Assembly: GCA_937907435.1 (NCBI GenBank)
Contig: CALCIA010000122.1
Coordinates: 1-17,618 of the forward strand
DNA: 17,618 bases
Direction: 5' to 3'
Origin: an uncultured Actinomycetes bacterium
GTDB taxonomy: Bacteria > Actinomycetota > Thermoleophilia > Solirubrobacterales > 70-9
Shown: positions 1 through 6,196 of the stretch, one piece after another
Layout: the number at the start of each line of letters is the position of its first letter
Position numbering within the stretch: position 1 is the stretch's first letter
Program-made: the position numbers and the translations under genes
Notes under the pieces: generated by a model
The model's database searches: none
What the model was told of the DNA's origin: nothing
Seen by the model: the letters and a program-made list of their open reading frames with translations, nothing else

Positions 1-945
1 CTGATCACCACCAACGACCCGGTGAAGATCGCCGAGGACTACGCGATGCTGCAGCACCTCTCCGGCGGCCGGGTCGACCTGATGCTCGGGCGCGGCAACA
101 CCGGCCCGGTCTACCCGTGGTTCGGCAAGGACATCCGCCAGGGGCTGCCGCTGGCGCTGGAGAACTACAACCTGCTGCACCGCCTCTGGCGCGAGGACGT
201 CGTCGACTGGGAGGGTCACTACCGCACGCCGCTGCAGGGCTTCACCGCGGTCCCGCGGCCGCTCGACGACGTGCCGCCGTTCGTCTGGCACGGCGCGATC
301 CGCACCCCGGAGATCGCCGAGCAGGCCGCCTACTACGGCAACGGCTACTTCGCCAACAACATTCTGGCGCCGAACTTCCACTTCAAGCCGCTCGTCAACC
401 TGTACCGCGAACGCTTCGAGCACTACGGGCACGGGACGGCCGCGCAGGCGATCGTCGGGCTCGGCGGCCACGCCTTCATCGCCAAGACCTCACAGGAGGC
501 GGTCAACACCTTCCGGCCCTACTTCGGCAGCTGGCCGATGTTCGCCGGCTCCTCGCTCGAGGACTTCATGCACGGCACGCCGCTCAGCGTCGGCAGCCCG
601 CAGCAGGTGATCGAGAAGACGCTCACCTTCCAGGAAGGCTTCGGCGATTACCAGCGCCAGCTGTGGGTCGTCGACGCGGTGGGCCTGCCGCTGGAGATGG
701 CGCTCGAGCAGGTCGAGCTGCTGGGGACCGAGGTGGTGCCGGTGCTGCGGCGGGAGATGGAGTCGCGGCGCGCGCCCGAGGTCCCGGACGCGCCGACCCA
801 CGCGAGCCTGGTCAAGGCCAAGTACGGCGACGAGGAGCCGCGCCAACCGACCCCGAACGCCAACCGCGGCGACAACCTCACCGGCGCCTCGCCCTACCAG
901 GACGTCGAGTCCGAGGTCGCGGCTGAGTACCCGGAGCTGGTCTGA
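1..945 (+). CDS. FMN-dependent luciferase-like monooxygenase, CE1758-type (5' truncated by window edge)
   Basis: The frame is open from base 1 and the first residues (LITTNDPVKIAEDYAMLQ) already lie inside the domain, so the true start is upstream. The segment TTNDPVKIAEDYAMLQHLSGGR followed by L-M-L-G-R-G-N is characteristic of the bacterial luciferase-like (LLM) TIM-barrel flavin monooxygenases. The stretch around G-N-T-G-P-V-Y-P-W-F-G fits the CE1758 subfamily, whose members are encoded beside a dedicated FMN reductase. About 314 residues are visible, so perhaps 50-60 N-terminal residues are missing. Such enzymes use reduced FMN and O2 to oxidise an organic substrate in the cytoplasm; the substrate cannot be told from sequence. 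The C-terminal 50 residues are Pro/Glu/Asp-rich and probably a flexible tail. The stop overlaps the next start by one base (TGATG), so the MarR gene and the FMN reductase are translationally linked to it. Family assignment is strong; the subfamily is recalled from family knowledge. Confidence 0.9.
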   Translation: MITTNDPVKIAEDYAMLQHLSGGRVDLMLGRGNTGPVYPWFGKDIRQGLPLALENYNLLHRLWREDVVDWEGHYRTPLQGFTAVPRPLDDVPPFVWHGAIRTPEIAEQAAYYGNGYFANNILAPNFHFKPLVNLYRERFEHYGHGTAAQAIVGLGGHAFIAKTSQEAVNTFRPYFGSWPMFAGSSLEDFMHGTPLSVGSPQQVIEKTLTFQEGFGDYQRQLWVVDAVGLPLEMALEQVELLGTEVVPVLRREMESRRAPEVPDAPTHASLVKAKYGDEEPRQPTPNANRGDNLTGASPYQDVESEVAAEYPELV

Positions 946-1388
946 TGGCGGGCCGCACCAAGCTCGCCAACGAAGCCTGGGAGGCGCTCTTCCGCGCCCA
1001 GCGGACGATCTACGGCGAGTTCGAGCACTCCGAGGAGGTCTGGGGCTCGTTGGCGCCGACCGAGTATGGCGTGCTCTACGCGCTCTCGACCGCGCCCGGT
1101 CCGCTGCGGATCACCGAGCTCTGCGAGGACGTCCTGCTCAGCCAGCCGGGGATGTCCCGGTTGATCGGGCGGCTCGAGGGCAAGGGGTTGATCGAGCGGG
1201 TCGAGGACCCGAGCGACGCCCGCGCCAGCCGCGTGCGGATGACCGCGGAGGGGGTGCGGACGCAGCGCCAGGTCGGCGCCGCCCACGGCCGCCACGTCGC
1301 CAAGCTGATGGTCCGCGGCCTCGACCGTGACGAGCTGACCGCGCTCCGCGACCTCTGCCAGAAGCTGATTGGAGGCGACGATGAGTGA
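945..1388 (+). CDS. MarR-family transcriptional regulator
   Basis: This 147-residue protein has the MarR layout: an N-terminal helix used for dimerisation, a winged helix-turn-helix at about residues 52-100, and a C-terminal helical segment. The recognition helix lies around LSQPGMSRLIGRLEGKGLI (65-83). The wing is E-D-P-S-D-A-R-A-S-R-V (87-97), with the D-x-R signature typical of the family, followed by the usual L/M-T-x-E-G turn (MTAEG). It starts inside the stop of the monooxygenase gene and ends inside the start of the FMN reductase gene, so it is the middle cistron of a three-gene operon. By analogy with other MarR proteins it probably represses this operon and responds to a small aromatic or oxidant-type ligand. 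The operator would lie upstream of the window. Function is inferred from domain and position only. Confidence 0.92.
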   Translation: MAGRTKLANEAWEALFRAQRTIYGEFEHSEEVWGSLAPTEYGVLYALSTAPGPLRITELCEDVLLSQPGMSRLIGRLEGKGLIERVEDPSDARASRVRMTAEGVRTQRQVGAAHGRHVAKLMVRGLDRDELTALRDLCQKLIGGDDE

Positions 1389-2124
1389 GCGTGAGCGGAC
1401 TGCGGAGCGCGACGGGGTCGCCGACCGCGGTGAGCGCGAGCCGCTGCGCCTCGTGCTGCTGAGCGCCGGGACCGGCAACCCGTCCTCGACCCGCCTGCTC
1501 GGCGACCGCGTCGCGCAGAAGACGCTCGACCTGCTGCGCGAGTCCGACGCGCCGGCCACCGTCAACGTGATCGAGCTCGGCCCGCTCGCGGTCGACATCG
1601 CCCGGGCGACGGTCTCCGGCGTCAGCTCGGCCGACCTCCAGGCCGCGCTCGAGCGCCTCGCCACCGCCGATGGCGTGATCGCCGCGACCCCGGTCTACAA
1701 GGCGGGCATCAGCGGCCTCTTCAAGTCCTTCGTCGACCTGCTCGACAACGACCTCCTGGTCGCCAAGCCGATCCTCCTCGCCGCCACCGCCGGCTCTGCC
1801 CGCCACGCCCTGGTCGTCGACGAGCAGATGCGCCCGCTTTTCGCCTACCTGCGGGCCCTCTCCCTGCCGACCTCCGTCTTCGCCACCCCCGAGGACTGGG
1901 CCGCGACCGACCTGGGAGAGAGGGTCAACCGCGCCGCCACCGAGCTCTCGGTCCTCCTCCGCACCGGCGTCGGCCGCGAGATCGCCGACCGCAACTGGTC
2001 ATCCCACCAACACGACTTCGCCGGCAACGCCACCCGCGCCGAGCGCACCAGCGCCGACGTCGACTTCGACTCCGACCTGATGCGCCTCGCCACGGGCGGC
2101 TCCCTGGCCCCCGACTCGCCTTGA
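1381..2124 (+). CDS. NAD(P)H-dependent FMN reductase, CE1759-type partner of the LLM monooxygenase
   Basis: This 247-residue flavodoxin-like protein begins its domain with L-R-L-V-L-L-S-A-G-T-G-N-P-S-S-T-R-L-L (about residues 22-40), the phosphate-binding loop of the NADPH-dependent FMN reductase family. It continues with A-T-P-V-Y-K-A-G-I-S-G-L-F-K (about 101-114), the flavin-isoalloxazine loop. It would reduce free FMN with NAD(P)H and hand FMNH2 to the monooxygenase encoded two genes upstream; this split arrangement is the known CE1758/CE1759 duo. I chose ATG at 1381 because GGAGG at 1371-1375 sits five bases upstream. A TTG at 1369 would put the start on top of that ribosome site. The start overlaps the end of the MarR gene by eight bases. 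The first 20 residues are charged and precede the fold; the last 50 residues also look like a poorly ordered extension. No terminator is visible after the stop. Confidence 0.9.
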   Translation: MSERERTAERDGVADRGEREPLRLVLLSAGTGNPSSTRLLGDRVAQKTLDLLRESDAPATVNVIELGPLAVDIARATVSGVSSADLQAALERLATADGVIAATPVYKAGISGLFKSFVDLLDNDLLVAKPILLAATAGSARHALVVDEQMRPLFAYLRALSLPTSVFATPEDWAATDLGERVNRAATELSVLLRTGVGREIADRNWSSHQHDFAGNATRAERTSADVDFDSDLMRLATGGSLAPDSP

Positions 2125-2190
2125 TCAGCTTTCGTCACCAAACATGCCCTCATCGCGTCATCTCGGCGCCGCGTTAGGACCAACTTCGTA

Positions 2191-2204
2191 GATCGGAGCC
2201 GATC
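2191..2204. repeat. Small perfect palindrome GATCGG-AG-CCGATC
   Basis: Bases 2191-2196 and 2199-2204 are perfect inverted copies (GATCGG / CCGATC) around a two-base spacer. It lies in the 93-base gap between the FMN reductase stop and the degenerate toxin frame. It could be an operator left over from a toxin-antitoxin promoter or chance in GC-rich DNA. Nothing else is recognisable in 2125-2217. Confidence 0.25.
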
Positions 2205-2217
2205 GCAGGCGACCTGA

Positions 2218-2523
2218 GGCTACGGTCGCGCGCGTGACTTCGAGGCGGTCAAATCAAAGGGGGATCGCATCGCGGTCTACCAGGCGATCGAGAAGCTGAG
2301 GTTCCTGGGGCCCGCGCTGTCCAGCCCGAGCATGAAGTCCCTGAAGGGAGAGGCCGACCTCTTCGAGCTGCGGCCGAAGAGAGGGGCCGTCGCCGTGCGT
2401 CCTATCTACGCCCGGATCGGCGACGCCTTCGTGATCCTGGCGGTCGCGTCCGACAAGAAGCACTTCGATCGTGCGATCAAGGACGCTCGATCGCGCTTGA
2501 TCGAGGTCCTCCGGCAAAAATAG
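2218..2523 (+). pseudogene. RelE/ParE (Gp49-like) toxin, apparently missing its N-terminus and start codon
   Basis: The frame following a TGA at 2215-2217 encodes R-D-F-E-A-V-K-S-K-G-D-R, then A-I-E-K-L-R-F-L-G-P-A-L, L-K-G-E-A-D-L-F-E-L-R-P, R-P-I-Y-A-R and F-V-I-L-A-V-A. This is the usual order of conserved blocks in phage-derived Gp49/RelE-ParE toxins, which act in the cytoplasm, commonly as mRNA interferases. No ATG, GTG or TTG occurs in frame between 2218 and 2332. The first possible start, ATG at 2332, would give a 63-residue product lacking the first two helices. The first beta strand expected before D-F-E-A-V is also absent because of the TGA. Either the gene is decayed, or it uses a rare start such as CTG at 2296. 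An XRE antitoxin gene follows 38 bases after the stop, in the toxin-first order common for HigBA-like systems. Family call is moderate; the decay call is read directly from the frame. Confidence 0.6.
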
Positions 2524-2530
2524 TATTTTT
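2497..2530 (+). promoter_or_regulatory. AT-rich palindrome and possible antitoxin promoter
   Basis: AAAAATA-G-TATTTTT at 2516-2530 is a perfect 15-base palindrome in otherwise GC-rich DNA, and it contains the toxin stop codon TAG. TTGATC (2497-2502) and TAGTAT (2521-2526) are 18 bases apart and each match four of six bases of the -35 and -10 consensus. This would give the antitoxin its own promoter, with the palindrome as an autoregulatory operator. XRE antitoxins are known to bind such palindromes. The assignment is inference. Confidence 0.35.
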
Positions 2531-2561
2531 GTTATCTTAGCCAGGAGGAGGAAAAACGTCG

Positions 2562-2948
2562 ATGCCAAGAAAACTCATCCCATTTGAGCAGCGGCTTGCG
2601 GAAGAGCAGCTGGCGGACCCGATCTTCCGCGAAGAGTGGCAGCGGCTCGCGCCGGCGCGCGCGTTCTCAATCGCCTTGCTGCGTTACCGAGCCGAGAAGG
2701 ATCTGACGCAACGCCAGCTGGCGGAAGCTCTGGGGGTCTCGCAGCCGCGCGTCGCCAAGCTCGAGTCGGGGGAACACAACCCGTCGATCGACACGATCAT
2801 CAACGTGGTCAAGCGGCTCGGGATCGAGTTCGCGATCGACATTGCACCCGTGGACCGGGAGCCGTCGTTCGTGACCGCGCGGGCTCGCAAGATCGGCGCG
2901 GTCGAGCATGACGACGTGGCGCTCGTCGTCGCCTCGTCATCCGGCTGA
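2562..2948 (+). CDS. XRE-family helix-turn-helix antitoxin (HigA-like)
   Basis: This 128-residue protein has a helical N-terminus (residues 1-40, containing L-A-D-P-I-F-R-E-E-W) and a classic XRE helix-turn-helix at about 47-92. There D-L-T-Q-R-Q-L-A-E-A-L-G-V-S-Q-P-R-V-A-K-L-E-S-G covers the first four helices of the lambda-repressor fold. A C-terminal tail of about 35 residues follows, which in antitoxins usually wraps the toxin. AGGAGGAGG at 2543-2551 lies ten bases before ATG 2562 and fixes the start. It follows a degenerate RelE-like toxin frame, so it is probably the antitoxin of a HigBA-type module and may now act alone as a DNA-binding repressor. Its 3' end overlaps the convergent membrane protein gene by 12 bases (2937-2948). 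Local base composition upstream is more AT-rich than the rest of the window, which is compatible with acquisition by transfer. Confidence 0.88.
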   Translation: MPRKLIPFEQRLAEEQLADPIFREEWQRLAPARAFSIALLRYRAEKDLTQRQLAEALGVSQPRVAKLESGEHNPSIDTIINVVKRLGIEFAIDIAPVDREPSFVTARARKIGAVEHDDVALVVASSSG

Positions 2949-3344
2949 TCGGGACTGCGGTTCCGCGTAGCGCGCGACGGTGAAGGCGATCAGCATCGGC
3001 ACGTGGAGGGCGTAGATGACGAGGGAGAGGGTGAGGACGATGAGGGGGCCGCCGGAGAGGCCGTTGCGGAGGAAGGCGTACTCGATCAGGCCGGCGGTGA
3101 TCGCGTAGGCGAGGAGGGCCCAGAGGCCGACCTGGCGGAAGCGCCACCAGGCGAAATCGTGGACGCGGGTGAGGGAGAAGAGGTTGGCCGCCAGAAGGAG
3201 GGCGGAGAGGGCGAGGAGGACGATCGCCGGGGTGAGGGGGACCGATTGGGGCAGGTGGGCGGCGAGGTAGATGCCGCCCGCGACGATCAGGGCGAGCGAG
3301 GTCATCCCGACCTGGGTGACCGGCGGCATGTCGCGTTCCGCCAT
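2937..3344 (-). CDS. Small multi-pass membrane protein of unknown function
   Basis: The 135-residue product has four hydrophobic segments, at about residues 13-30, 37-55, 71-88 and 97-121. The loops between them are short, and an Arg-rich segment (residues 59-69, L-T-R-V-H-D-F-A-W-W-R) follows the second segment. I do not recognise a family. ATG at 3344 overlaps the stop of the upstream membrane protein gene by one base (TGATG on the minus strand), so the pair are translationally coupled and probably act together, perhaps as two subunits of one membrane complex. The open frame continues far upstream on this strand, but that part is out-of-frame shadow of the neighbouring gene. The stop overlaps the 3' end of the convergent antitoxin gene. 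Function cannot be stated. Confidence 0.75.
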   Translation of the reverse strand: MAERDMPPVTQVGMTSLALIVAGGIYLAAHLPQSVPLTPAIVLLALSALLLAANLFSLTRVHDFAWWRFRQVGLWALLAYAITAGLIEYAFLRNGLSGGPLIVLTLSLVIYALHVPMLIAFTVARYAEPQSRSAG

Positions 3345-3967
3345 CAGCCGCTCGCGATCTTGGTCATGATCACCAGCGTCGCGATCTGCAGGGCGCCGAG
3401 GATGCCCGCCGTGTAGATGAAGCGTTTCATCAGTCGCTCGATGATCGCCGGGTTCGGCTGCTTCTTCTTCAGCTCGAAGAGGACCGCGATGTTGGCCGGC
3501 TCGAGCAGGCCGAGGGCGATCACCGCCATGCAGCCGACCACGATGTAGCTGGCGACGATCCAGCCGTGGTGGTAGTAGCTGCTGTCGACGGTGCCGAGCA
3601 GGTGGCCGAGCTGCCAGCCGCCCGCCAGGGTCGCGGTGACCACGGTGGGCATGATCAGGACCATCTTCGGCATCAGCCGGGTGGTCATTTCGATCCGCGC
3701 CGGGACCGACAGCCGCCCGAGGATCGGCCCGAGCACGAAGCCGAGGAAGAGGTCGATGATCGTCCAGGCCGCGCCGAAGGCGACGTGGAAGAACTGCAGC
3801 GGCCAGAGTTCGTTGACGGCGATCGCGACGACCAGCCCGGCGAAGACGATCGCCACCGGGATCAGCCCGAGCCGCGGGACGATTTCGAAGTCGGGGATCG
3901 AGATCGCGCCGGGAGGGGGAGCTGCCGCCGCCTCTCCGGGCGCGGGTGGTTCCGCGGTCGTCGCCAT
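3344..3967 (-). CDS. Multi-pass membrane protein of unknown function, first of a coupled pair
   Basis: The 207-residue product starts with an Ala/Pro-rich cytoplasmic-looking tail of about 25 residues. It then has about five membrane segments: 33-52, 56-84, 100-122, 133-160 and 176-203. The second contains H-V-A-F-G-A-A-W-T-I-I-D, with a membrane-embedded His and Asp, and the loop before segment three contains R-I-E-M-T-T-R. These polar residues within or beside the membrane resemble predicted heme- or ion-handling integral membrane proteins, but I cannot assign a family. It is transcribed divergently from the DHA2 exporter across a 169-base gap that contains a perfect CRP-type palindrome, and it is coupled by one-base overlap to the smaller membrane protein downstream. 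Codon use looks like the rest of the window. The two genes are most likely a small operon. Confidence 0.75.
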   Translation of the reverse strand: MATTAEPPAPGEAAAAPPPGAISIPDFEIVPRLGLIPVAIVFAGLVVAIAVNELWPLQFFHVAFGAAWTIIDLFLGFVLGPILGRLSVPARIEMTTRLMPKMVLIMPTVVTATLAGGWQLGHLLGTVDSSYYHHGWIVASYIVVGCMAVIALGLLEPANIAVLFELKKKQPNPAIIERLMKRFIYTAGILGALQIATLVIMTKIASG

Positions 3968-4042
3968 GGACGCGAGCGTATTCCCGCGCGCGCCGTCGAG
4001 GCAAGAGGCTTTTTCGGTATGGCGCGGTCGCGCGAGCCGCTC

Positions 4043-4060
4043 CTGTGAACCTCGTCACAG
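4043..4060. promoter_or_regulatory. Perfect CRP/GlxR-type operator CTGTGA-N6-TCACAG
   Basis: The sequence CTGTGAACCTCGTCACAG has six-base perfect inverted arms with the canonical TGTGA-N6-TCACA core bound by CRP-family regulators, including the actinobacterial GlxR/Cmr type. It lies in the divergent gap, 75 bases upstream of the membrane-pair start (3967) and 76 bases upstream of the exporter start (4137). From this position it could control either direction. The match is read directly; the regulator and its effect are inferred. Confidence 0.65.
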
Positions 4061-4086
4061 AGCCTTTCGGCCCCTAATGTTCGGCG

Positions 4087-4098
4087 CTAAACTTTTAG
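4087..4098. promoter_or_regulatory. Inverted repeat CTAAA-CT-TTTAG, possible MarR operator
   Basis: CTAAA and TTTAG are perfect inverted arms separated by two bases. They lie 38 bases upstream of the GTG start of the exporter and overlap a possible -10 (TAAACT, 4088-4093). A half-related AAACTTT recurs at 4105-4111, 16 bases on. A short AT-rich palindrome over the promoter of a transporter/MarR operon is a typical MarR autoregulatory site, but this one is short. Confidence 0.35.
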
Positions 4099-4136
4099 GC
4101 ACCGAAACTTTGGGAATCGAAGGAAGTGATGCGTAG

Positions 4137-5624
4137 GTGAGCGAAGCGGTGCAGAACGCCGGCGGCAAGATCGAAGCGCACGTGTGGCGGATCGCGACCG
4201 TGATCGTCCTCGGCACGATCATGTCGGTCCTCGACACGACGATCGTCAACGTCGCCCTCGACACCCTGGGCAAGGACCTGAACTCCTCGGTCGACCAGAT
4301 CCAGTGGGTCGTCACCGGCTATCTGCTCGCGCTCGCCGCCGTCATCCCGGTCAGCGGCTGGGCCTCGCGGCGCTTCTCCAACCGCAGCGTCTACATGCTC
4401 TCGCTGGTGCTCTTCACCGCCGGCTCGGTGCTCTGCGGGCTCGCCCAGTCGACCGAGTCGCTGGTCGCGTTCCGCGTCATCCAGGGCATCGGCGGCGGCA
4501 TGCTGGTGCCGACCGGGCAGATGATCCTCGTCCGCGCCTCCGGCCCCAAGAACCTCCCCAAGGTGATGAGCGCGATCGGCGTCCCGATCGTCCTCGCCCC
4601 GATCTTCGGCCCGACCATCGGCGGCCTCCTGCTCGAGCACGTCTCCTGGCAGTCGATCTTCCTCGTCAACCTGCCGGTCGGGATCATCACCCTGATCGCC
4701 GCCCTGAAGCTGCTGCCGAAGGACGAGCCGGAAGGAGCCGAGCCGCTCGACTTCCTCGGCCTCGGCATCCTCTCGGTCGGCCTCGTCGGCGTCACCTACG
4801 GCCTCGCCCAGACCGGTTCGGCCGGCACCCTGTTCGCGGGCTCCGTCCTGATCCCGCTGGGGATCGGCCTCGCCGGCGTCGCCGCCTTCGTCCTCCGCGC
4901 GCTGAAGGTGCCGAACCCGCTGCTGAACGTCCGCCTCTACAAGGACCGCGCCTTCACCGCGGCGTCGATCACGACCTTCTGCCTCGGCGCCGCGCTCTTC
5001 GGCGCGATGGTGCTGATGCCGCTCTACTTCCAGGTCGTGCGCGGCGAGGACGCGGTCGCCACCGGCCTGCTGCTGATCCCGCAAGGGCTCGGCGCGGCCG
5101 TCGCGATGGCCCTCTCCGGCAAGGCGACCGAACGGTGGGGCGGTGGCATCACCGCCGGGCTCGGCACGCTGATCACGCTGGTGGCGACGGTTCCGTTCGT
5201 GATGCTCGGCGCCAACACCTCCTACGTGCTGATCGGCGCGGCGATGGTAATCCGCGGCTTCGGCATCGGGATGTCGATCATGCCCGCGATGACCGCCGCC
5301 TACAGCGTCCTCACGCCGAACCAGGTGACGCACGCGACGCCGCAGCTGACCACCCTGCAGCGGGTCGGCGGCTCGATCGGCACGGCGATCCTCACCGTGA
5401 TCCTGCAGTCCCACCTCGAATCGGCGGGCGCCTCGCAGCCGGCGATGGCCGACGCCTTCGGCACCACGTTCCTCTGGGTGATGGGGATCACCGCCGCGGC
5501 GCTGCTGCCGACGGTGATGCTGGCGCGGATCGAGCGTCGCGCCCGCCGCCGCGCGGTCGAGGCCGCGCCGACGCCGCCCCTCGCCGAGGCGGAAACCCGC
5601 GAGCTCGCGCTGGAGTCGGCGTGA
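4137..5624 (+). CDS. DHA2-family (EmrB/QacA-type) MFS multidrug exporter, 14 TM
   Basis: The 495-residue product has the length and layout of the 14-helix drug:H+ antiporters. L-D-T-T-I-V-N-V-A-L at residues 32-41 in TM1 is the DHA motif D1. The loop between TM2 and TM3 is G-W-A-S-R-R-F-S-N-R-S-V-Y, a variant of MFS motif A in which the usual central Asp is Ser. G-I-G-G-G-M-L-V-P-T-G (about 116-126) covers TM4, and V-L-A-P-I-F-G-P-T-I-G-G (about 151-162) is antiporter motif C. These proteins expel hydrophobic compounds across the cytoplasmic membrane using the proton gradient; the substrate is not predictable. GTG 4137 is chosen because AGGAAG at 4121-4126 precedes it and the first helix follows about 16 residues later. 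The stop overlaps the MarR gene start by four bases. Control by that MarR and perhaps by a CRP-type protein is likely. Confidence 0.93.
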   Translation: MSEAVQNAGGKIEAHVWRIATVIVLGTIMSVLDTTIVNVALDTLGKDLNSSVDQIQWVVTGYLLALAAVIPVSGWASRRFSNRSVYMLSLVLFTAGSVLCGLAQSTESLVAFRVIQGIGGGMLVPTGQMILVRASGPKNLPKVMSAIGVPIVLAPIFGPTIGGLLLEHVSWQSIFLVNLPVGIITLIAALKLLPKDEPEGAEPLDFLGLGILSVGLVGVTYGLAQTGSAGTLFAGSVLIPLGIGLAGVAAFVLRALKVPNPLLNVRLYKDRAFTAASITTFCLGAALFGAMVLMPLYFQVVRGEDAVATGLLLIPQGLGAAVAMALSGKATERWGGGITAGLGTLITLVATVPFVMLGANTSYVLIGAAMVIRGFGIGMSIMPAMTAAYSVLTPNQVTHATPQLTTLQRVGGSIGTAILTVILQSHLESAGASQPAMADAFGTTFLWVMGITAAALLPTVMLARIERRARRRAVEAAPTPPLAEAETRELALESA

Positions 5625-6082
5625 GCGTCACGGCGCCCGACCGGCGCACCGAGGCGCTCGCCGCGGTCCGCGAGGAGTTCGGCTGCCTGATGGGCGCCGA
5701 GCGCCGCCTCCGCGGCCGCGACCAGCACCGCAAGACCGATGACGGCCTGACCATCGCCCAGGTCCGCGCCCTCTTCGCCCTCGACCAGAACGAGGCGGCG
5801 ACGGCGGGGGAGATCGCCGAGTCCGCCCGCCTCAGCCCCGCCAGCGTCACCGCGATGCTCGACGAGCTCGAGCGCGACGGCATCGTCACCCGCGTCCGCA
5901 GCGACACCGACCGCCGCCGCGTCCTCGTCCTCCTCACCGACGAGGGCCGGGCGGTGCTGAAGAAGCGCCGCCGCCTCTGGCTGAAGCGCTGGGACGCCGC
6001 CCTCGCCGACGTGCCCGAGCGCGACCTCGAGGCCGCCGCCGACGTGCTGCGCCGGATCACCGGGCTGCTGGACGAGCTCTAG
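5621..6082 (+). CDS. MarR-family regulator coupled to the DHA2 exporter
   Basis: GTG at 5621 overlaps the exporter stop (GTGA) and opens a 153-residue protein. Helices at about residues 1-40 are followed by a winged helix-turn-helix. T-A-G-E-I-A-E-S-A-R-L-S-P-A-S-V-T-A-M-L (61-80) contains the recognition helix. The wing is R-S-D-T-D-R-R-R-V-L-V (93-103) with the D-x-R-R signature, then L-T-D-E-G (105-109). A long helix at the end completes the dimer interface. Exporter-MarR pairs of this kind usually form a loop in which the regulator represses the operon until a substrate of the pump binds it. The same frame is open far upstream through the exporter gene, but that part is an Arg/Pro-rich shadow; the MarR domain begins only after 5621. 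The ligand is unknown. Confidence 0.9.
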   Translation: MSVTAPDRRTEALAAVREEFGCLMGAERRLRGRDQHRKTDDGLTIAQVRALFALDQNEAATAGEIAESARLSPASVTAMLDELERDGIVTRVRSDTDRRRVLVLLTDEGRAVLKKRRRLWLKRWDAALADVPERDLEAAADVLRRITGLLDEL

Positions 6083-6117
6083 ACCGGCCCACGCGATCGG
6101 CCCCCGCGCTCGGCTGA

Positions 6118-6136
6118 GGAATCAGTTGAGGATTCC
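6118..6136. promoter_or_regulatory. Inverted repeat GGAATC-N7-GATTCC upstream of the hydrolase
   Basis: Six-base perfect arms (6118-6123 and 6131-6136) are separated by seven bases. They lie 60 bases upstream of the hydrolase ATG in the only AT-richer part of the 114-base gap. It could be an operator; it is too short and has no U-run for a terminator. The assignment is tentative. Confidence 0.3.
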
Positions 6137-6196
6137 GCTCCAATCGTCGAAGCTGCTCACACCAGACCAATCGGGAGCGAGTGAAGGGGAGCGAGC

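Noticed and set aside
3345..4058. Upstream extension of the small membrane protein frame on the minus strand
   Set aside because: The extension is Arg-rich shadow of the 207-residue membrane protein. ATG 3344 with its one-base overlap is the sensible start.
4184..5620. Upstream part of a 632-codon plus frame that contains the second MarR gene
   Set aside because: The first 479 codons are out-of-frame shadow of the exporter. The MarR domain starts at GTG 5621.
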